From CAVUBL01 sp963837945 (GTDB taxonomy: Bacteria > Acidobacteriota > Thermoanaerobaculia > Multivoradales > DATKCC01), in contig CAWIQD010000006.1 in assembly GCA_963837945.1 (NCBI GenBank), positions 62,001-126,000 on the forward strand: a stretch of DNA of 64,000 bases, written 5' to 3'. This document shows, piece after piece, positions 6,908-17,887 of this stretch. The notes under the pieces were generated by a model that saw only the letters and a program-made list of their open reading frames with translations, was not told the origin of the DNA and made no database searches. Positions within the stretch are counted from its first letter, which is position 1. Every line of letters starts with the position of its first letter. Made by a program: the position numbers and the translations under genes.

Positions 6908-8073
6908 GTGAGGAGGCCCGCGATCAGCCCAGAGAGCCTGCGCGCCGCCGCCTGGGGGGCGGCGGTGACGGCTCTGCTCGCCGTGCTGATCGTGGTCGGC
7001 TCACGCAACCTCGCCCACTTCGACGCCGCGCTCGTCGCCTACACCTTCTCGATCCTCTTCGCGACCTTCGGGCTCACCTACCGGTACTCGATGTGGCTCC
7101 AGCGCCCGCCGACCGGGCTCTACTGGCGCCGGGGCTGGCAGGCCTTCTTCCGCCGCGGCTGGCGGCTGCGCAACCTCGCGGTCTGGCTCCGGCGCTTCGG
7201 CTCCGAGGTGCTGGCCAACCGCTTCATCGTGCGGCGCGACCGGCTGCGCGGCGTCACCCATCTGCTCATCATGTGGGGCTGCGTGCTGGCGGTGGCGATC
7301 ACCTTCCCCCTCGTCTTCGGCTGGCTCCATTTCCGGCCGGTGCCGGGCGACCTCGACCTCTACCAGGTGGTCGTCTTCGGCTTCCCGGCCTTCCGCTTCC
7401 CCCACGACTCGGCCGTCGCCTTCTTCGTCTTCCACGGCCTGGTCTGGGCGTCGTTCCTGGTCATCGCCGGGGTCATGCTGGCGGTGCGGCGGCGCATGCG
7501 CGACGAAGGGGCGGCGGCGGTCCAGCGCTTCGCCGAGGACTTCATGCCGCTCATCCTGCTCTTCGCGGTGAGCCTCTCCGGGCTGATGCTGACCGCGAGC
7601 TACACCTGGATGAAGGGCTACGCCTACGTCTTCATCGCCATCCTGCACGCGGTGACCGTGATCGCCACCTTCCTCTGGTTGCCGTTCGGCAAGTTCTTCC
7701 ACATCTTCCAGCGCCCGGCGCAGCTCGGCGTCGGCTTCTACAAGGACGTCGGGCGGGCCGAGGAGCCGGCCGAGTGCCGGCGCTGCGGCCACGCCTTCAG
7801 CTCGCGGATGCACGTCGAGGACCTGATCGAGGTCGAGCGGCGCCTGGGCTACGACTACGAGATCCCCGGCTCCCCGGCCGGGCACTACCAGTGGATCTGC
7901 CCGCCCTGCCGCCGGACGGCCCTGGCGGCGGCCCAGGGCCTCCTCTGGCGCGGCCACCGGGGCGGCGCGCCGCTGGCTGGCGCCGCGGCCGGGACCCTCC
8001 CCATGCCGATCTACGCCAACCCGGGGGCGGGCGAAGGGCCCCTGGGCCTCGAGGACGTGGAGAACTTCCACCC

Positions 8074-8077
<4 letters not shown>
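6908..8077 (+). CDS. Cytochrome b-type membrane subunit (NarI/DsrM-like)
   Basis: The 389-residue protein has about five transmembrane helices: ~14-34, ~43-62, ~117-138, ~172-197 and ~211-255. Histidines sit in or near membrane segments (THLLIMWGC, FFVFHGLVW, ILHAVTVIATF, KFFHIFQRP), as expected for a heme b quinol-oxidising subunit. The soluble tail has CRRCGHAF (~296) and ICPPCRR (~335), a possible zinc or cluster site. It starts at GTG 6908, and its TGA overlaps the ATG of the molybdopterin subunit. It likely passes quinol electrons to the reductase. Confidence 0.75.
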
Positions 8078-10356
<2,279 letters not shown>

Positions 10357-10400
10357 TGTCTTTCCGAGCCCCTTGGCACGCGCACGAACCGGAGGGTGGG

Positions 10401-10463
10401 GGCGTCCCCTTCCCCCCCGTGGGGTGGGAAGGGGATCGAGGGGTTGCGGGGGGGATCCGATGA
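10401..10463 (+). repeat. Single dispersed copy of the 63-bp repeat
   Basis: The sequence GGCGTCCCCTTCCCCCCC...GGGAAGGGGATCGAGGGGTTG...GGGGGGGATCCG is a diverged copy of the unit that is tandemly repeated at 12096-12403. It lies in the gap between the catalytic and ferredoxin genes of the same operon. Confidence 0.8.
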
Positions 10464-10585
10464 ATCCAGCGGTCTGGAAAGGCCGTTCAGTGGAGCACAG
10501 CCTCAGCGGGGAGGCGTGGGCGGGGGAGCTCTCGCTCGAGGAGCACGGGATGCCCTGGATGCCCTCGCCGGTGGAGTCCCGCTAG
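10460..10585 (+). CDS. Possible 41-residue small protein
   Basis: An ATG immediately after the 63-bp repeat opens a 41-codon frame ending at TAG 10583-10585. Codons 16 onward have the high third-position GC of real genes here. The product contains acidic and tryptophan-containing stretches (EAWAGELSLEEHGMPWMP). It sits 14 bp before the ferredoxin gene. It may be a genuine small protein or the tail of a gene disrupted by the repeat. No homology is recognised. Confidence 0.4.
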   Translation: MNPAVWKGRSVEHSLSGEAWAGELSLEEHGMPWMPSPVESR

Positions 10586-10599
10586 AAAAGGAAGATGCA

Positions 10600-11258
<659 letters not shown>

Positions 11259-11262
<4 letters not shown>

Positions 11263-11825
11263 TCCAGGACGGAGCCGGGAGCCCGCGCGACCCGGAGCGC
11301 GAGACCGCGCCGCCCGACGGCCGGCCGAGCGCCGAGCAGCCGAAGTGGCGCCGGGACTTCCCCATCGACTGGCCCCAGGACGAGTACGTCTCGCGGCGCG
11401 ACCTGGTGAAGTTCCTGGTGCTGACCAGCGGCGCCTTCGCGGTCGGCCAGCTCTGGATCGTCTACGAGAGCCTGCGCCGCCGGCGCGGCGGGAGGCTGCC
11501 GGCGCAGGCGGTCGCCCGGGTGGACGAGCTGCCGGTGGGCGGGGCCAAGACCTTCGCCTACCCGGCGGGGAGCCCGCCGCGGCTCCTGGTCCGGACCGGC
11601 GAGCGGGCGTTCGTCGCCTATGACCAGCAGTGCACCCACCTCCAGTGCCCGGTGGTGCCGGCGGTCGCCTCGGGCCGCCTCCACTGCCCGTGCCACAACG
11701 GCTGGTTCGACCTCGCCACCGGCCGCCCGGTCGCCGGGCCGCCGCGCCGGCCGCTGGCGCGCGTGACCCTCGAGGTGCGGGGCGCCACGGTCTGGGCCAC
11801 CGGCGTCGAGGAGCCGGCGACGTGA
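11259..11825 (+). CDS. Rieske 2Fe-2S protein with Tat-like signal anchor
   Basis: The protein has 188 residues. A charged N terminus is followed by SRRDLVKFLVLTSGAFAVGQ (~45-64), a twin-arginine signal/anchor. The Rieske domain has both cluster motifs, CTHLQCPV (~126) and CPCHNGWFD (~145), with two Cys and two His ligands. The cluster would therefore face the periplasm. A Rieske subunit beside a nitrate-reductase catalytic subunit is unusual; it may link quinol oxidation to the complex. It overlaps its neighbours on both sides by 4 bp, so tight coupling is expected. Confidence 0.88.
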
Positions 11826-12046
11826 GCCGCCGCCCGCGCTTGGTCCGCGGCCAGCGGATGACGATCGTCAACGGCATCCTGGTCTTCGTGGTGCTGATCG
11901 CGATCCTCCAGCTCTGGCTGCTGGTCGCCACCATGAACGCCTTCCTCGGGGGCGACGTGGCGATCGTCGTGCCCGCCGCCCTGGCGAGCCTCGTCTGCCT
12001 CGGGCTCAACCTCGGACTGCTCTGGTACCTCTACCGCCTCGAGTGA
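11822..12046 (+). CDS. Small two-helix membrane protein of the reductase operon
   Basis: The 74-residue product starts at GTG 11822 (GTGA overlap with the Rieske stop). A basic N terminus is followed by two hydrophobic helices, TIVNGILVFVVLIAILQLWL (~14-33) and ~47-70, ending YLYRLE. It is probably a small subunit or assembly factor of the membrane complex. No family name can be assigned with confidence. Codon use matches the operon. Confidence 0.7.
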   Translation: MSRRPRLVRGQRMTIVNGILVFVVLIAILQLWLLVATMNAFLGGDVAIVVPAALASLVCLGLNLGLLWYLYRLE

Positions 12047-12095
12047 CCATGTCGGATTCAACGTCGAAGCAGCCGGAAACACGTAGGGAGGGGGC

Positions 12096-12403
12096 GTCCC
12101 CTTCCCCCCCGGGGGTGGGAAGGGGAACGAGGGGTTGCGGGGGGGATCCGGTCAATCGTCCCCTTCCCCCCCTGGGGGTGGGAAGGGGAACGAGGGGTTG
12201 CGGGGGGGATCCGGTCAATCGTCCCCTTCCCCCCCTGGGGGTGGGAAGGGGAACGAGGGGTTGCGAGGGGGATCCGGTCAATCGTCCCCTTCCCCCCACG
12301 GGGGTGGGAAGGGGAACGAGGGGTTGCGGGGGGGATCCGGTCAATCGTCCCCTTCCCCCCACGGGGGTGGGAAGGGGAACGAGGGGTTGCGGGGGGGATC
12401 CGG
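12096..12403 (+). repeat. Five-copy 63-bp tandem repeat over the porter gene start
   Basis: Units begin GTCCCCTTCC at 12096, 12158, 12221, 12284 and 12347. Units 2-5 are 63 bp; unit 1 is 62 bp because it lacks one base in the C7/G5 junction. Each unit contains GGGAAGGGGAACGAGGGG followed by TTG, a purine-rich ribosome-binding-like stretch plus possible start codon. Units 2-3 have C7-T-G5 and units 4-5 have C6-A-C-G5. Units abut with no unique spacers. Confidence 0.92.
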
Positions 12404-13709
12404 TAAGGGAACCCCGCACCAGGGGCTCTTCGCCGCCACGCTCGGCTTCTTCTTCGGCTTCGCCGCGGTGGCGCTCTTCGGACCGAGCGCGGCCCGCTTC
12501 CAGGAGGCGATGGCCCTTTCGCCGCTGGCGGTCGGCTTCCTCGTCGCGATGCCTTCGCTCTCGGGGTCGCTCCTGCGCATCCCGTTCGCGGCGTGGGTCG
12601 ACACGACCGGCGGGCGCCGGCCGTTCCTGGTGCTCCTGGCGGCCGCGCTCGTCGGCATGGCCGGGTTGACGGCGGTGGTGCTCGCCTACTACCCGGACCG
12701 GATGGACGGCCTCTACCCGGCCCTCCTGCTGCTCGCTCTGCTCTGCGGCTGCGGCATCGCCACCTTCTCGGTCGGCATCGGGCAGGTCTCGTACTGGTTC
12801 CCCCAGAAGCGCCAGGGCGGCGCGCTGGCGGTCTTCGCCGGCTTCGGCAACCTGGCGCCTGGGCTCTTCTCGTTCCTGATCCCGGTGGCCCTGGCCTCGA
12901 TCGGCCTGGGCGGCGCCTACGTCGCCTGGACCGCCTTCCTCGCCGTGGGTACCGCGCTCTACTTCGCGCTCGGGCGCAACGCCTGGTACTTCCAGCTCCT
13001 CCAGGCCGGTCGCGACCGGGCGGCGGCGCGCGCCGAGGCGGCGGCCCACGGGCAGGAGCTCTTCCCGGCCGCGAACCTGAAAGAGAGCCTCCGCCTCTCC
13101 GCCCGGGTCTGGCGGACCTGGGCGCTGGTGGTCGTCTACTTCACCACCTTCGGCGGCTTCATCGCACTGACCGCCTGGCTGCCGACCTACTGGACCAAGT
13201 ACTACGGCACCTCGCTGGTGGTCGCCGGCGCACTGACCGCGCTCTACTCGCTGCTCACCTCGGTCGTGCGGGTGGTCGGGGGGATGCTCTCCGACTTCCT
13301 CCAGGAGGGGGGCGAGAACACCGCGATCCTGTTCCTCTTCGTGGCCCTCGCCGGCGCGCTCGTGATGACCATGGCGCGGGACTTCGAGCTCGCGGTACCC
13401 GGGATCGTGCTGCTCGCGGTCGGCATGGGGTTCACCAACGCGGCGGTGTTCAAGATCGTGCCGCAGGCGGTGCCTCGGGCGGTCGGCGGCGCCGCCGGCT
13501 GGGTGGGCGGCCTGGGGGCCTTCGGCGGCTTCGCCATCCCGCCGATCCTCGGCTTCGCGGTGCGCAACCTCGGCGACCGGGGCTACCCGATCGGGTTCAT
13601 CACCTTCGTCTTCCTGGCCCTCGTCTCGCTGGTGATGGTCTGGATCCTCAAGTACGCCCCGCCGGCGGCCGGCGCCGCCGGTGCCTCGGCCTCTCGCCCT
13701 TCGGAGTGA
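12387..13709 (+). CDS. narK: NarK-type nitrate/nitrite porter (MFS, NNP family)
   Basis: The MFS protein has about 440 residues and twelve predicted helices. Family signatures are GFGNLAPGLFSFLIP (first half) and GGLGAFGGFAIPPILG (second half), the glycine-rich nitrate-signature helices. The frame is open back to TTG 12135 through the repeats; TTG 12387 is chosen as nearest the conserved start (GLFAATLGFFFG). An ATG at 12049, directly after the upstream gene (MSDSTSKQPETR), is in another frame because repeat unit 1 is one base short. So the native start may be disconnected. It would bring nitrate in or nitrite out for the reductase encoded upstream. Confidence 0.85.
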   Translation: MRGGSGKGTPHQGLFAATLGFFFGFAAVALFGPSAARFQEAMALSPLAVGFLVAMPSLSGSLLRIPFAAWVDTTGGRRPFLVLLAAALVGMAGLTAVVLAYYPDRMDGLYPALLLLALLCGCGIATFSVGIGQVSYWFPQKRQGGALAVFAGFGNLAPGLFSFLIPVALASIGLGGAYVAWTAFLAVGTALYFALGRNAWYFQLLQAGRDRAAARAEAAAHGQELFPAANLKESLRLSARVWRTWALVVVYFTTFGGFIALTAWLPTYWTKYYGTSLVVAGALTALYSLLTSVVRVVGGMLSDFLQEGGENTAILFLFVALAGALVMTMARDFELAVPGIVLLAVGMGFTNAAVFKIVPQAVPRAVGGAAGWVGGLGAFGGFAIPPILGFAVRNLGDRGYPIGFITFVFLALVSLVMVWILKYAPPAAGAAGASASRPSE

Positions 13710-13728
13710 GGAGGCCGGGCGTGGGCCC

Positions 13729-14142
13729 TCACTCGGCGTCGCCCAGGCCTTCCCAGACCGGCTCCAGCGTCCCGCGCAGGCGGCGGAGCTCCTCGAGATG
13801 TGCGGCCGAGAGCTCCGCGAGGCGCCGGGAGCCGAGGGGCGTGAGCTCCAGGCGCACGACGCGATGGTCCCGCGGGTCGGGGACCCGGCAGAGCAGGCCC
13901 GCCGCCGCGGCGCGATCGACCAGCTCGACGACGCTGTGGTGGCGCAACAAGAGATAGCCGCCGGCCTCGCCGATGGTCGGGGCCGCCGCTCGCGCGTGAC
14001 CGCGCACCGCGAGCAGGAGCTGGTGCTGCCGCGGCGTGAGCCCCGCCTTCCTCGCCTGGCGCTCGCTCCAGTGCAGGAACCTGCGCAACCCCGTGCGCAG
14101 GCTCAGCAGGTGCCGATAGTCCTCGTCCCGGAGTGATTGCAT
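13729..14142 (-). CDS. MarR family regulator
   Basis: The 137-residue winged-helix protein has LTPRQHQLLLAVRGH, then PTIGEAGGYLLLRHHSVVELVDRAAAAGLL (recognition helix ~62-80) and the wing DPRDHRVVRLELTPLG. MarR proteins repress divergent genes until a ligand binds. It is divergent from the ClC channel gene with ~60 bp between starts, and a perfect inverted repeat (14148-14162) lies beside its ATG at 14142. It likely controls itself and the channel. Confidence 0.88.
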   Translation of the reverse strand: MQSLRDEDYRHLLSLRTGLRRFLHWSERQARKAGLTPRQHQLLLAVRGHARAAAPTIGEAGGYLLLRHHSVVELVDRAAAAGLLCRVPDPRDHRVVRLELTPLGSRRLAELSAAHLEELRRLRGTLEPVWEGLGDAE

Positions 14143-14147
14143 CGAAA

Positions 14148-14162
14148 TATCGTAGCACGATA
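14148..14162. promoter_or_regulatory. Predicted MarR operator (TATCGT-AGC-ACGATA)
   Basis: TATCGTAGCACGATA is a perfect 6-bp inverted repeat with a 3-bp centre. It is AT-richer than its surroundings and lies 5 bp upstream of the marR start codon in the divergent intergenic region. Position and symmetry suit an autoregulatory MarR site. Confidence 0.6.
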
Positions 14163-14204
14163 CAATTGCCTCGCCGACGCTCTCCCGCGGTCGGCACGCC
14201 GCCC

Positions 14205-15950
14205 ATGTCCCTCATCGGATCTCCTCGCCGGACCGCGTTTCTTTCGCTTATCGCGGCGGCCCTCGGACTCCTCGGTGGCGCCGCCGGCTGGGTGCTGATC
14301 CGTCTCATCGCGCTGTTCACCAACCTGTTCCTGTTCCATCGCTGGGGTTGGACGATCCCGTCGTTCGCCGGCTGGCATCCGGGCGCCGGCATGGTGCTGG
14401 CGGCCACCGCCGGCGGCCTCGCCATCGCGCTCCTCGCCCGCTGGGCGCCGCTCATCCGGGGCCACGGCATCCCGGAGGCGATGGAGAGCATCCTCAGCCG
14501 CGAGAGCCGGATCGCGCCGCGCAACGCCCTGGCCAAGCCGCTCTCGGCGGCGATCGCGATCGGCACCGGCGGTCCGTTCGGCGCCGAGGGACCGATCATC
14601 GTCACCGGCGGGGCCCTGGGATCGCTTCTCGGCCAGGTGCTCCGCGTCTCGCCGGCCGAGCGCCGGATCCTCCTCGCCTGCGGCGCCGGTGCCGGGATGG
14701 CGGCGACCTTCGGCACACCGCTGGCGGCGGTGGTGCTGCCCCTGGAGCTGCTCCTCTTCGAGTTCTCGACCCGCGCCTTCGTGCCGCTGGTCGTCGCCGC
14801 GAGCGTCGCGTCCGGTGTCCACTCGCTGCTCTTGGGTCCGGGGCCGCTGTTCGCGGTGCCGGCCCAGGACTTCGCGGGCCTCGCCCAGCTCCCCTTCTAC
14901 GCCCTCCTCGGCGTCGCCTGCGGTCTGCTCGCCGTGGTCATCTGCCAGGGGCTGTTCCTGGTCGAGCAGGGCTTCCGCCGGCTGCCGCTCGACGAGATCT
15001 GGCATCCGGTCGTGGGCTCGTTCGCCTTCGCCCTGGTGGGCCTCGCGGTACCACGGGTTCTGGGCGTCGGCTACGACGCCATCGGCGACGTGCTCGCCGG
15101 ACGGCTGGCGCTCGGCGGCCTCGCCGCGCTCCTGCTCGCCAAGCTGGTGGCATGGTGGCTGGCGCTCGGCTCCGGGACCTCCGGCGGGACCCTGGCGCCG
15201 GTGCTCCTGATCAGCGGCTGCTTCGGCGGCCTCGCGGCAAAGCTGCTGCACCTCGCCGTGCCCTCGGCCGCCATTCATCCCGGCGCCTTCGCCCTGGTGG
15301 CGATGGCCGCGACCTTCGGCGCCGCGACCCGGGCCACCTTCGCCTCGATCGTCTTCCTCTTCGAGCTCACCGGCGACTACCAGGTGATCCTGCCCCTCAT
15401 GCTCGCGAGCGTCATCGCGGACCTGATCGCCTCGGGCCTGCTCCGCGAGAGCCTGATGACCGAGAAGCTCGCCCGCCGCGGCCTGCGCGTCGTCGGCGAG
15501 TTCCAGGTGGACGCGCTCCGGACGACCCGGGTCGCCGAGGTCATGACCCACCCGGTGGAAACCCTGTCCTCGGAGAGCACCGTCGAGGAAGCCCGGCGAC
15601 GGGTCTCGAGCGGTGCCCACGGCGCCCTGCCGGTGGTCGGCCCGGAAGGGGAATGCCTCGGCATCGTCTCGCGCTCGGACCTCCTCGCCTCCGAGGCGAC
15701 GGCGGACGAGCCGATCCTGGGCCTGGCGACGCGCGACGTGGTGACCGTCGACCCGGCGGACACCGTGCTCGACGCCCTGCGGCGAATCGTCGACGAAGGG
15801 GTCGAGCACCTGCCGGTGATGCGCGACGGTCGCCTGGTGGGTATCTGCACCCGCACGGACGTGCTCCGTGCCCGCCGGCGGCAGATGGACGAGGAGACGC
15901 CGCAGGCGGGATGGCGTCGGATCCGCCCCACCTCCCTCGGTTCCTCTTGA
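14205..15950 (+). CDS. ClC-family chloride channel/antiporter with CBS domains
   Basis: The protein has 581 residues. The membrane part carries ClC selectivity-filter motifs in variant form: GHGIPEAMES (~87), GGPFGAEGPIIVTGGALGS (~124) and GSGTSGGTLAPVLLISG (~323). The C terminus has two CBS domains, from VAEVMTHPVETLSSESTVEE (~445) and from ATRDVVTVDPADTVLDALRR (~510), which usually bind adenine nucleotides and gate transport. The gating Glu of GxEGP is preserved. It may be a Cl-/H+ exchanger. ATG 14205 follows the predicted MarR operator. Confidence 0.9.
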   Translation: MSLIGSPRRTAFLSLIAAALGLLGGAAGWVLIRLIALFTNLFLFHRWGWTIPSFAGWHPGAGMVLAATAGGLAIALLARWAPLIRGHGIPEAMESILSRESRIAPRNALAKPLSAAIAIGTGGPFGAEGPIIVTGGALGSLLGQVLRVSPAERRILLACGAGAGMAATFGTPLAAVVLPLELLLFEFSTRAFVPLVVAASVASGVHSLLLGPGPLFAVPAQDFAGLAQLPFYALLGVACGLLAVVICQGLFLVEQGFRRLPLDEIWHPVVGSFAFALVGLAVPRVLGVGYDAIGDVLAGRLALGGLAALLLAKLVAWWLALGSGTSGGTLAPVLLISGCFGGLAAKLLHLAVPSAAIHPGAFALVAMAATFGAATRATFASIVFLFELTGDYQVILPLMLASVIADLIASGLLRESLMTEKLARRGLRVVGEFQVDALRTTRVAEVMTHPVETLSSESTVEEARRRVSSGAHGALPVVGPEGECLGIVSRSDLLASEATADEPILGLATRDVVTVDPADTVLDALRRIVDEGVEHLPVMRDGRLVGICTRTDVLRARRRQMDEETPQAGWRRIRPTSLGSS

Positions 15951-15992
15951 TCCCCACATCCTGACAATCAAGATGTAGACGCCTGGACCCGG

Positions 15993-16550
15993 GTGGGGCG
16001 CCAGCTCGTGCGCGGCTTGCACGCCCTTCTCCACCGCCCGGCGGTCGACCGGGAGATCGCCGACGAGGTCGAGCACTTCGTGGCGGAGGCGACGCGCCGG
16101 GCCGCGCGCCGGGAAGTGGGCAACGAGCTCGCCGTGCGCGAGGAGGTGCGGGGCTACGAGTGGGAGAACGGGGTCGAGACCTTCCTCGCCGACCTGCGCT
16201 ACTCCGCCCGGCGGCTGCGCCGGGCGCCGGGCTTCACGGCCGTCGCGGTCCTCACCCTCGCTCTCGGCGTCGGCGCCACCACGGCGATCTTCAGCGTCGT
16301 CCACCCGATCCTGCTGGAGCCTCTCCCCTACCCGGCGGAGGGCCTCCAGGGCCAGCGGGTCAGCGCCGGCTACTTCCGGGTGCTGGGCGTCGCGCCGGCC
16401 CTCGGGCGGAGCTTCCGGGTCTCGCCCCTCGACCCGGCCACCTACCTCGGCGTCGTCGCCCTGCTGGGGGCGGTGGCGGCGCTCGCCTGCGCGGTCCCGG
16501 CCTGGCGCGCCGCGCGGGTCGATCCGGCGACGACCCTGCGGGGCGAGTAG
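15993..16550 (+). pseudogene. Internally deleted ADOP-type permease remnant
   Basis: The open frame gives 185 residues, whereas ADOP permeases have about 800. Residues ~1-60 are the ADOP N-terminal domain. FLADLRYSARRLRRAPGFTA at ~62-81 and the first helix VLTLALGVGATTAIFSVVHP follow, as in MacB-like permeases. A short piece of the periplasmic domain (SAGYFRVLGVAPALGRSF) joins directly to the C-terminal helix (VVALLGAVAALACAVPAWRAARVDPATTLRGE in two parts). At least two in-frame deletions removed most of the protein. GTG 15993 is the only usable start; an upstream ATG at ~15973 is followed by TAG. Confidence 0.75.
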
Positions 16551-16569
16551 CGGCCGCCCGGTCGAGGCT

Positions 16570-17481
16570 TCACGTCGCGCCGGCGCGGAGGCCCCCCTCC
16601 GGGTCGTGGTTCGCCCGGCACAGGGCCACGCGCAGGGCGACGATGTCCCGTGGCTCGCGCCAGCGGTTGCGGGCGACGATCTCCCGGAAGTAGACCTGGT
16701 CGTGGGTGCCGCCGCCGCGCCAGGTGGGGGTTGCGTAGCGCCGACGCAGGCAGACCTCGGGCGTCGCGAAGCTGTAGTCGACTCCGCCGGCGACGAACAT
16801 GCCGCAGCGCACCATCTGCGCCCGCGGGTTCGCCCGGAAGGCTGCGGCGAAGCGCTCGAGGTAGTCGGGCTCCATGTCGTCGTCGTCGTCGAAGAAGCAG
16901 ACGAGATCGCCGGTGGCGTAGCGGAGGCCCCGGTTGCGGGCCCAGGAGGCGCTCGCCCGTTCGGCGTGGCGGACCAGGCGGACGCGGGGATCGGCGGTCC
17001 CGGGGTCGGCGCCGCCGGCGTTGTCGACGACGATCAGCTCCCAGTTGCGGTAGCTCTGGGCGAGGACGCCGGCGACGGTGGCGGCGAGCCGGTGGGGCCG
17101 CCGGTAGGTGGGCATGACGATGCTGAACTTGAACGGCTCGGCGGCCGAAGCGCCGGCCGGCGCCGGGCGGAGGTAGAGGTCGCCCTCGAGGCCGGCCGGC
17201 GCGAGGACCCAGATCTCGTCGGCCCCGGGCCGCGCCGCCCGCCGGCGTTCGGCGAGGCGCCAGCCGGCCGCGGCGCCCTGGAGGTGCGGCGCCCTGGAGG
17301 TGCCAGGCGTTTCTTCGGCCGGCCGGCCGGCCGGCCGGCTCCTCGAGGAGGCACACCGCCAGCCGCTCACCCTCGAAAACGGCTTCGCCGACCGGCTGCA
17401 CGACCTCAAGCTCCTCTCCGAGGAGGACAAGACCACCCTCGTCCACGTCCTCGATGCGCTCCTCGCCAAGAGCCGCATCAA
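16570..17481 (-). CDS. Glycosyltransferase family 2-like protein, probably 5'-truncated
   Basis: The core reads FKFSIVMPTYRRPHRLAATV, ELIVVDNAGG, ASASWARNRGLRYATGDLVC and FFDDDDDMEPDYLERFAAAF: the nucleotide-sugar fold and metal-binding Asp run of GT2 (GT-A) enzymes. It likely transfers a sugar to a surface polysaccharide. Only the sequence from ~17285 down (GWRLAERRRAARPGADEIW...) resembles a GT protein. Upstream residues come from the repeat at 17272-17345 and from antisense of an XRE fragment. So the native start seems lost, or an internal GTG/ATG is used. Confidence 0.6.
   Translation of the reverse strand: MMRLLARSASRTWTRVVLSSSERSLRSCSRSAKPFSRVSGWRCASSRSRPAGRPAEETPGTSRAPHLQGAAAGWRLAERRRAARPGADEIWVLAPAGLEGDLYLRPAPAGASAAEPFKFSIVMPTYRRPHRLAATVAGVLAQSYRNWELIVVDNAGGADPGTADPRVRLVRHAERASASWARNRGLRYATGDLVCFFDDDDDMEPDYLERFAAAFRANPRAQMVRCGMFVAGGVDYSFATPEVCLRRRYATPTWRGGGTHDQVYFREIVARNRWREPRDIVALRVALCRANHDPEGGLRAGAT
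17272..17345 (+). repeat. GGTGCCAGG repeat with CCGG tract (family C, copy 1)
   Basis: GGCGCCCTGGAGGTGCGGC is followed by GCCCTGGAGGTGCCAGGCG, TTTCTTCGG and a run of CCGGCCGG units. It sits at the junction between the truncated glycosyltransferase and an XRE-regulator fragment. Similar copies are at 19722 and 23345, also at gene breakpoints. Confidence 0.7.
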
Positions 17482-17506
17482 GTTCTTTGCTCAAGGACTC
17501 GGGTAG
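17346..17506 (+). pseudogene. C-terminal fragment of an XRE-type regulator
   Basis: The frame encodes LTLENGFADRLHDLKLLSEE and DKTTLVHVLDALLAKSRIK before a stop at 17504-17506. This matches the C-terminal helix seen in small XRE regulators, compare the DPEEKAVVQSVLEGLLLKHD tail of the intact gene at 19736. The HTH half is missing and replaced by the CCGG repeat, so this is a gene remnant. Confidence 0.55.
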
Positions 17507-17508
17507 AG

Positions 17509-17883
17509 CTATCGGCCAAAGGGTTTCGCGAGGGAGCGCTTTACAGATTCCCATAGACCTGGCTCGTCGGGCCCGGCCCACTCTCCCCCAGATAAATAGC
17601 GGTCCAGACGCGCAGCGAAGCCTTCTCGGAGCGCCTCCTCGCTCTCGTATTCACGTGGCATGTAGGACTCGAAGAGCTGTTCGCCGCGAGTCATCACAGG
17701 CCCGTTGTCGTAGACCTCGATCTGATGCTCCTTGCCCTGGAGCTCAAACCTTGCGACATAGCGGGGTAGGCCGTCACTCCGGTACTCAAAGCGCACCTCG
17801 GCGTAGCCGTTCCTTCGAAGAACCTCCAGGAGCCTCTCCACGCAGGCAGCTTGGTACTCGCGGTTCCCTTGGATCAGTGCCAT
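17509..17883 (-). CDS. Hypothetical protein, candidate immunity protein for Rhs tip 1
   Basis: The 124-residue acidic, soluble protein (start MALIQGNREYQAACVERLLE) has no recognised family and no signal peptide or membrane segment. It begins 4 bp after the end of the Rhs C-terminal tip on the same strand, the place where contact/Rhs-toxin immunity genes sit. Lower GC and AT-rich codons differ from the housekeeping genes around, as is common for toxin-tip/immunity cassettes. Function is inferred from position only. Confidence 0.6.
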   Translation of the reverse strand: MALIQGNREYQAACVERLLEVLRRNGYAEVRFEYRSDGLPRYVARFELQGKEHQIEVYDNGPVMTRGEQLFESYMPREYESEEALREGFAARLDRYLSGGEWAGPDEPGLWESVKRSLAKPFGR

Positions 17884-17887
17884 GAAG

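Noticed and set aside
6883..8073. N-terminal extension of the molybdopterin subunit by ~400 codons
   Set aside because: It is the shifted frame of the membrane-subunit gene; the ATGA overlap at 8074 marks the real start.
12096..12403. Regular repeats resembling a CRISPR array
   Set aside because: Units abut with no unique spacers, are 63 bp and translate in frame; no cas genes are in the window.
15993..16550. A complete short ABC permease
   Set aside because: Segments from distant parts of an ADOP protein are joined with the middle missing; no partner ATPase is nearby.
17276..17345. CCGGCCGG run as a transcription terminator
   Set aside because: It can form a hairpin but has no T-run and recurs as a dispersed repeat at gene breakpoints.
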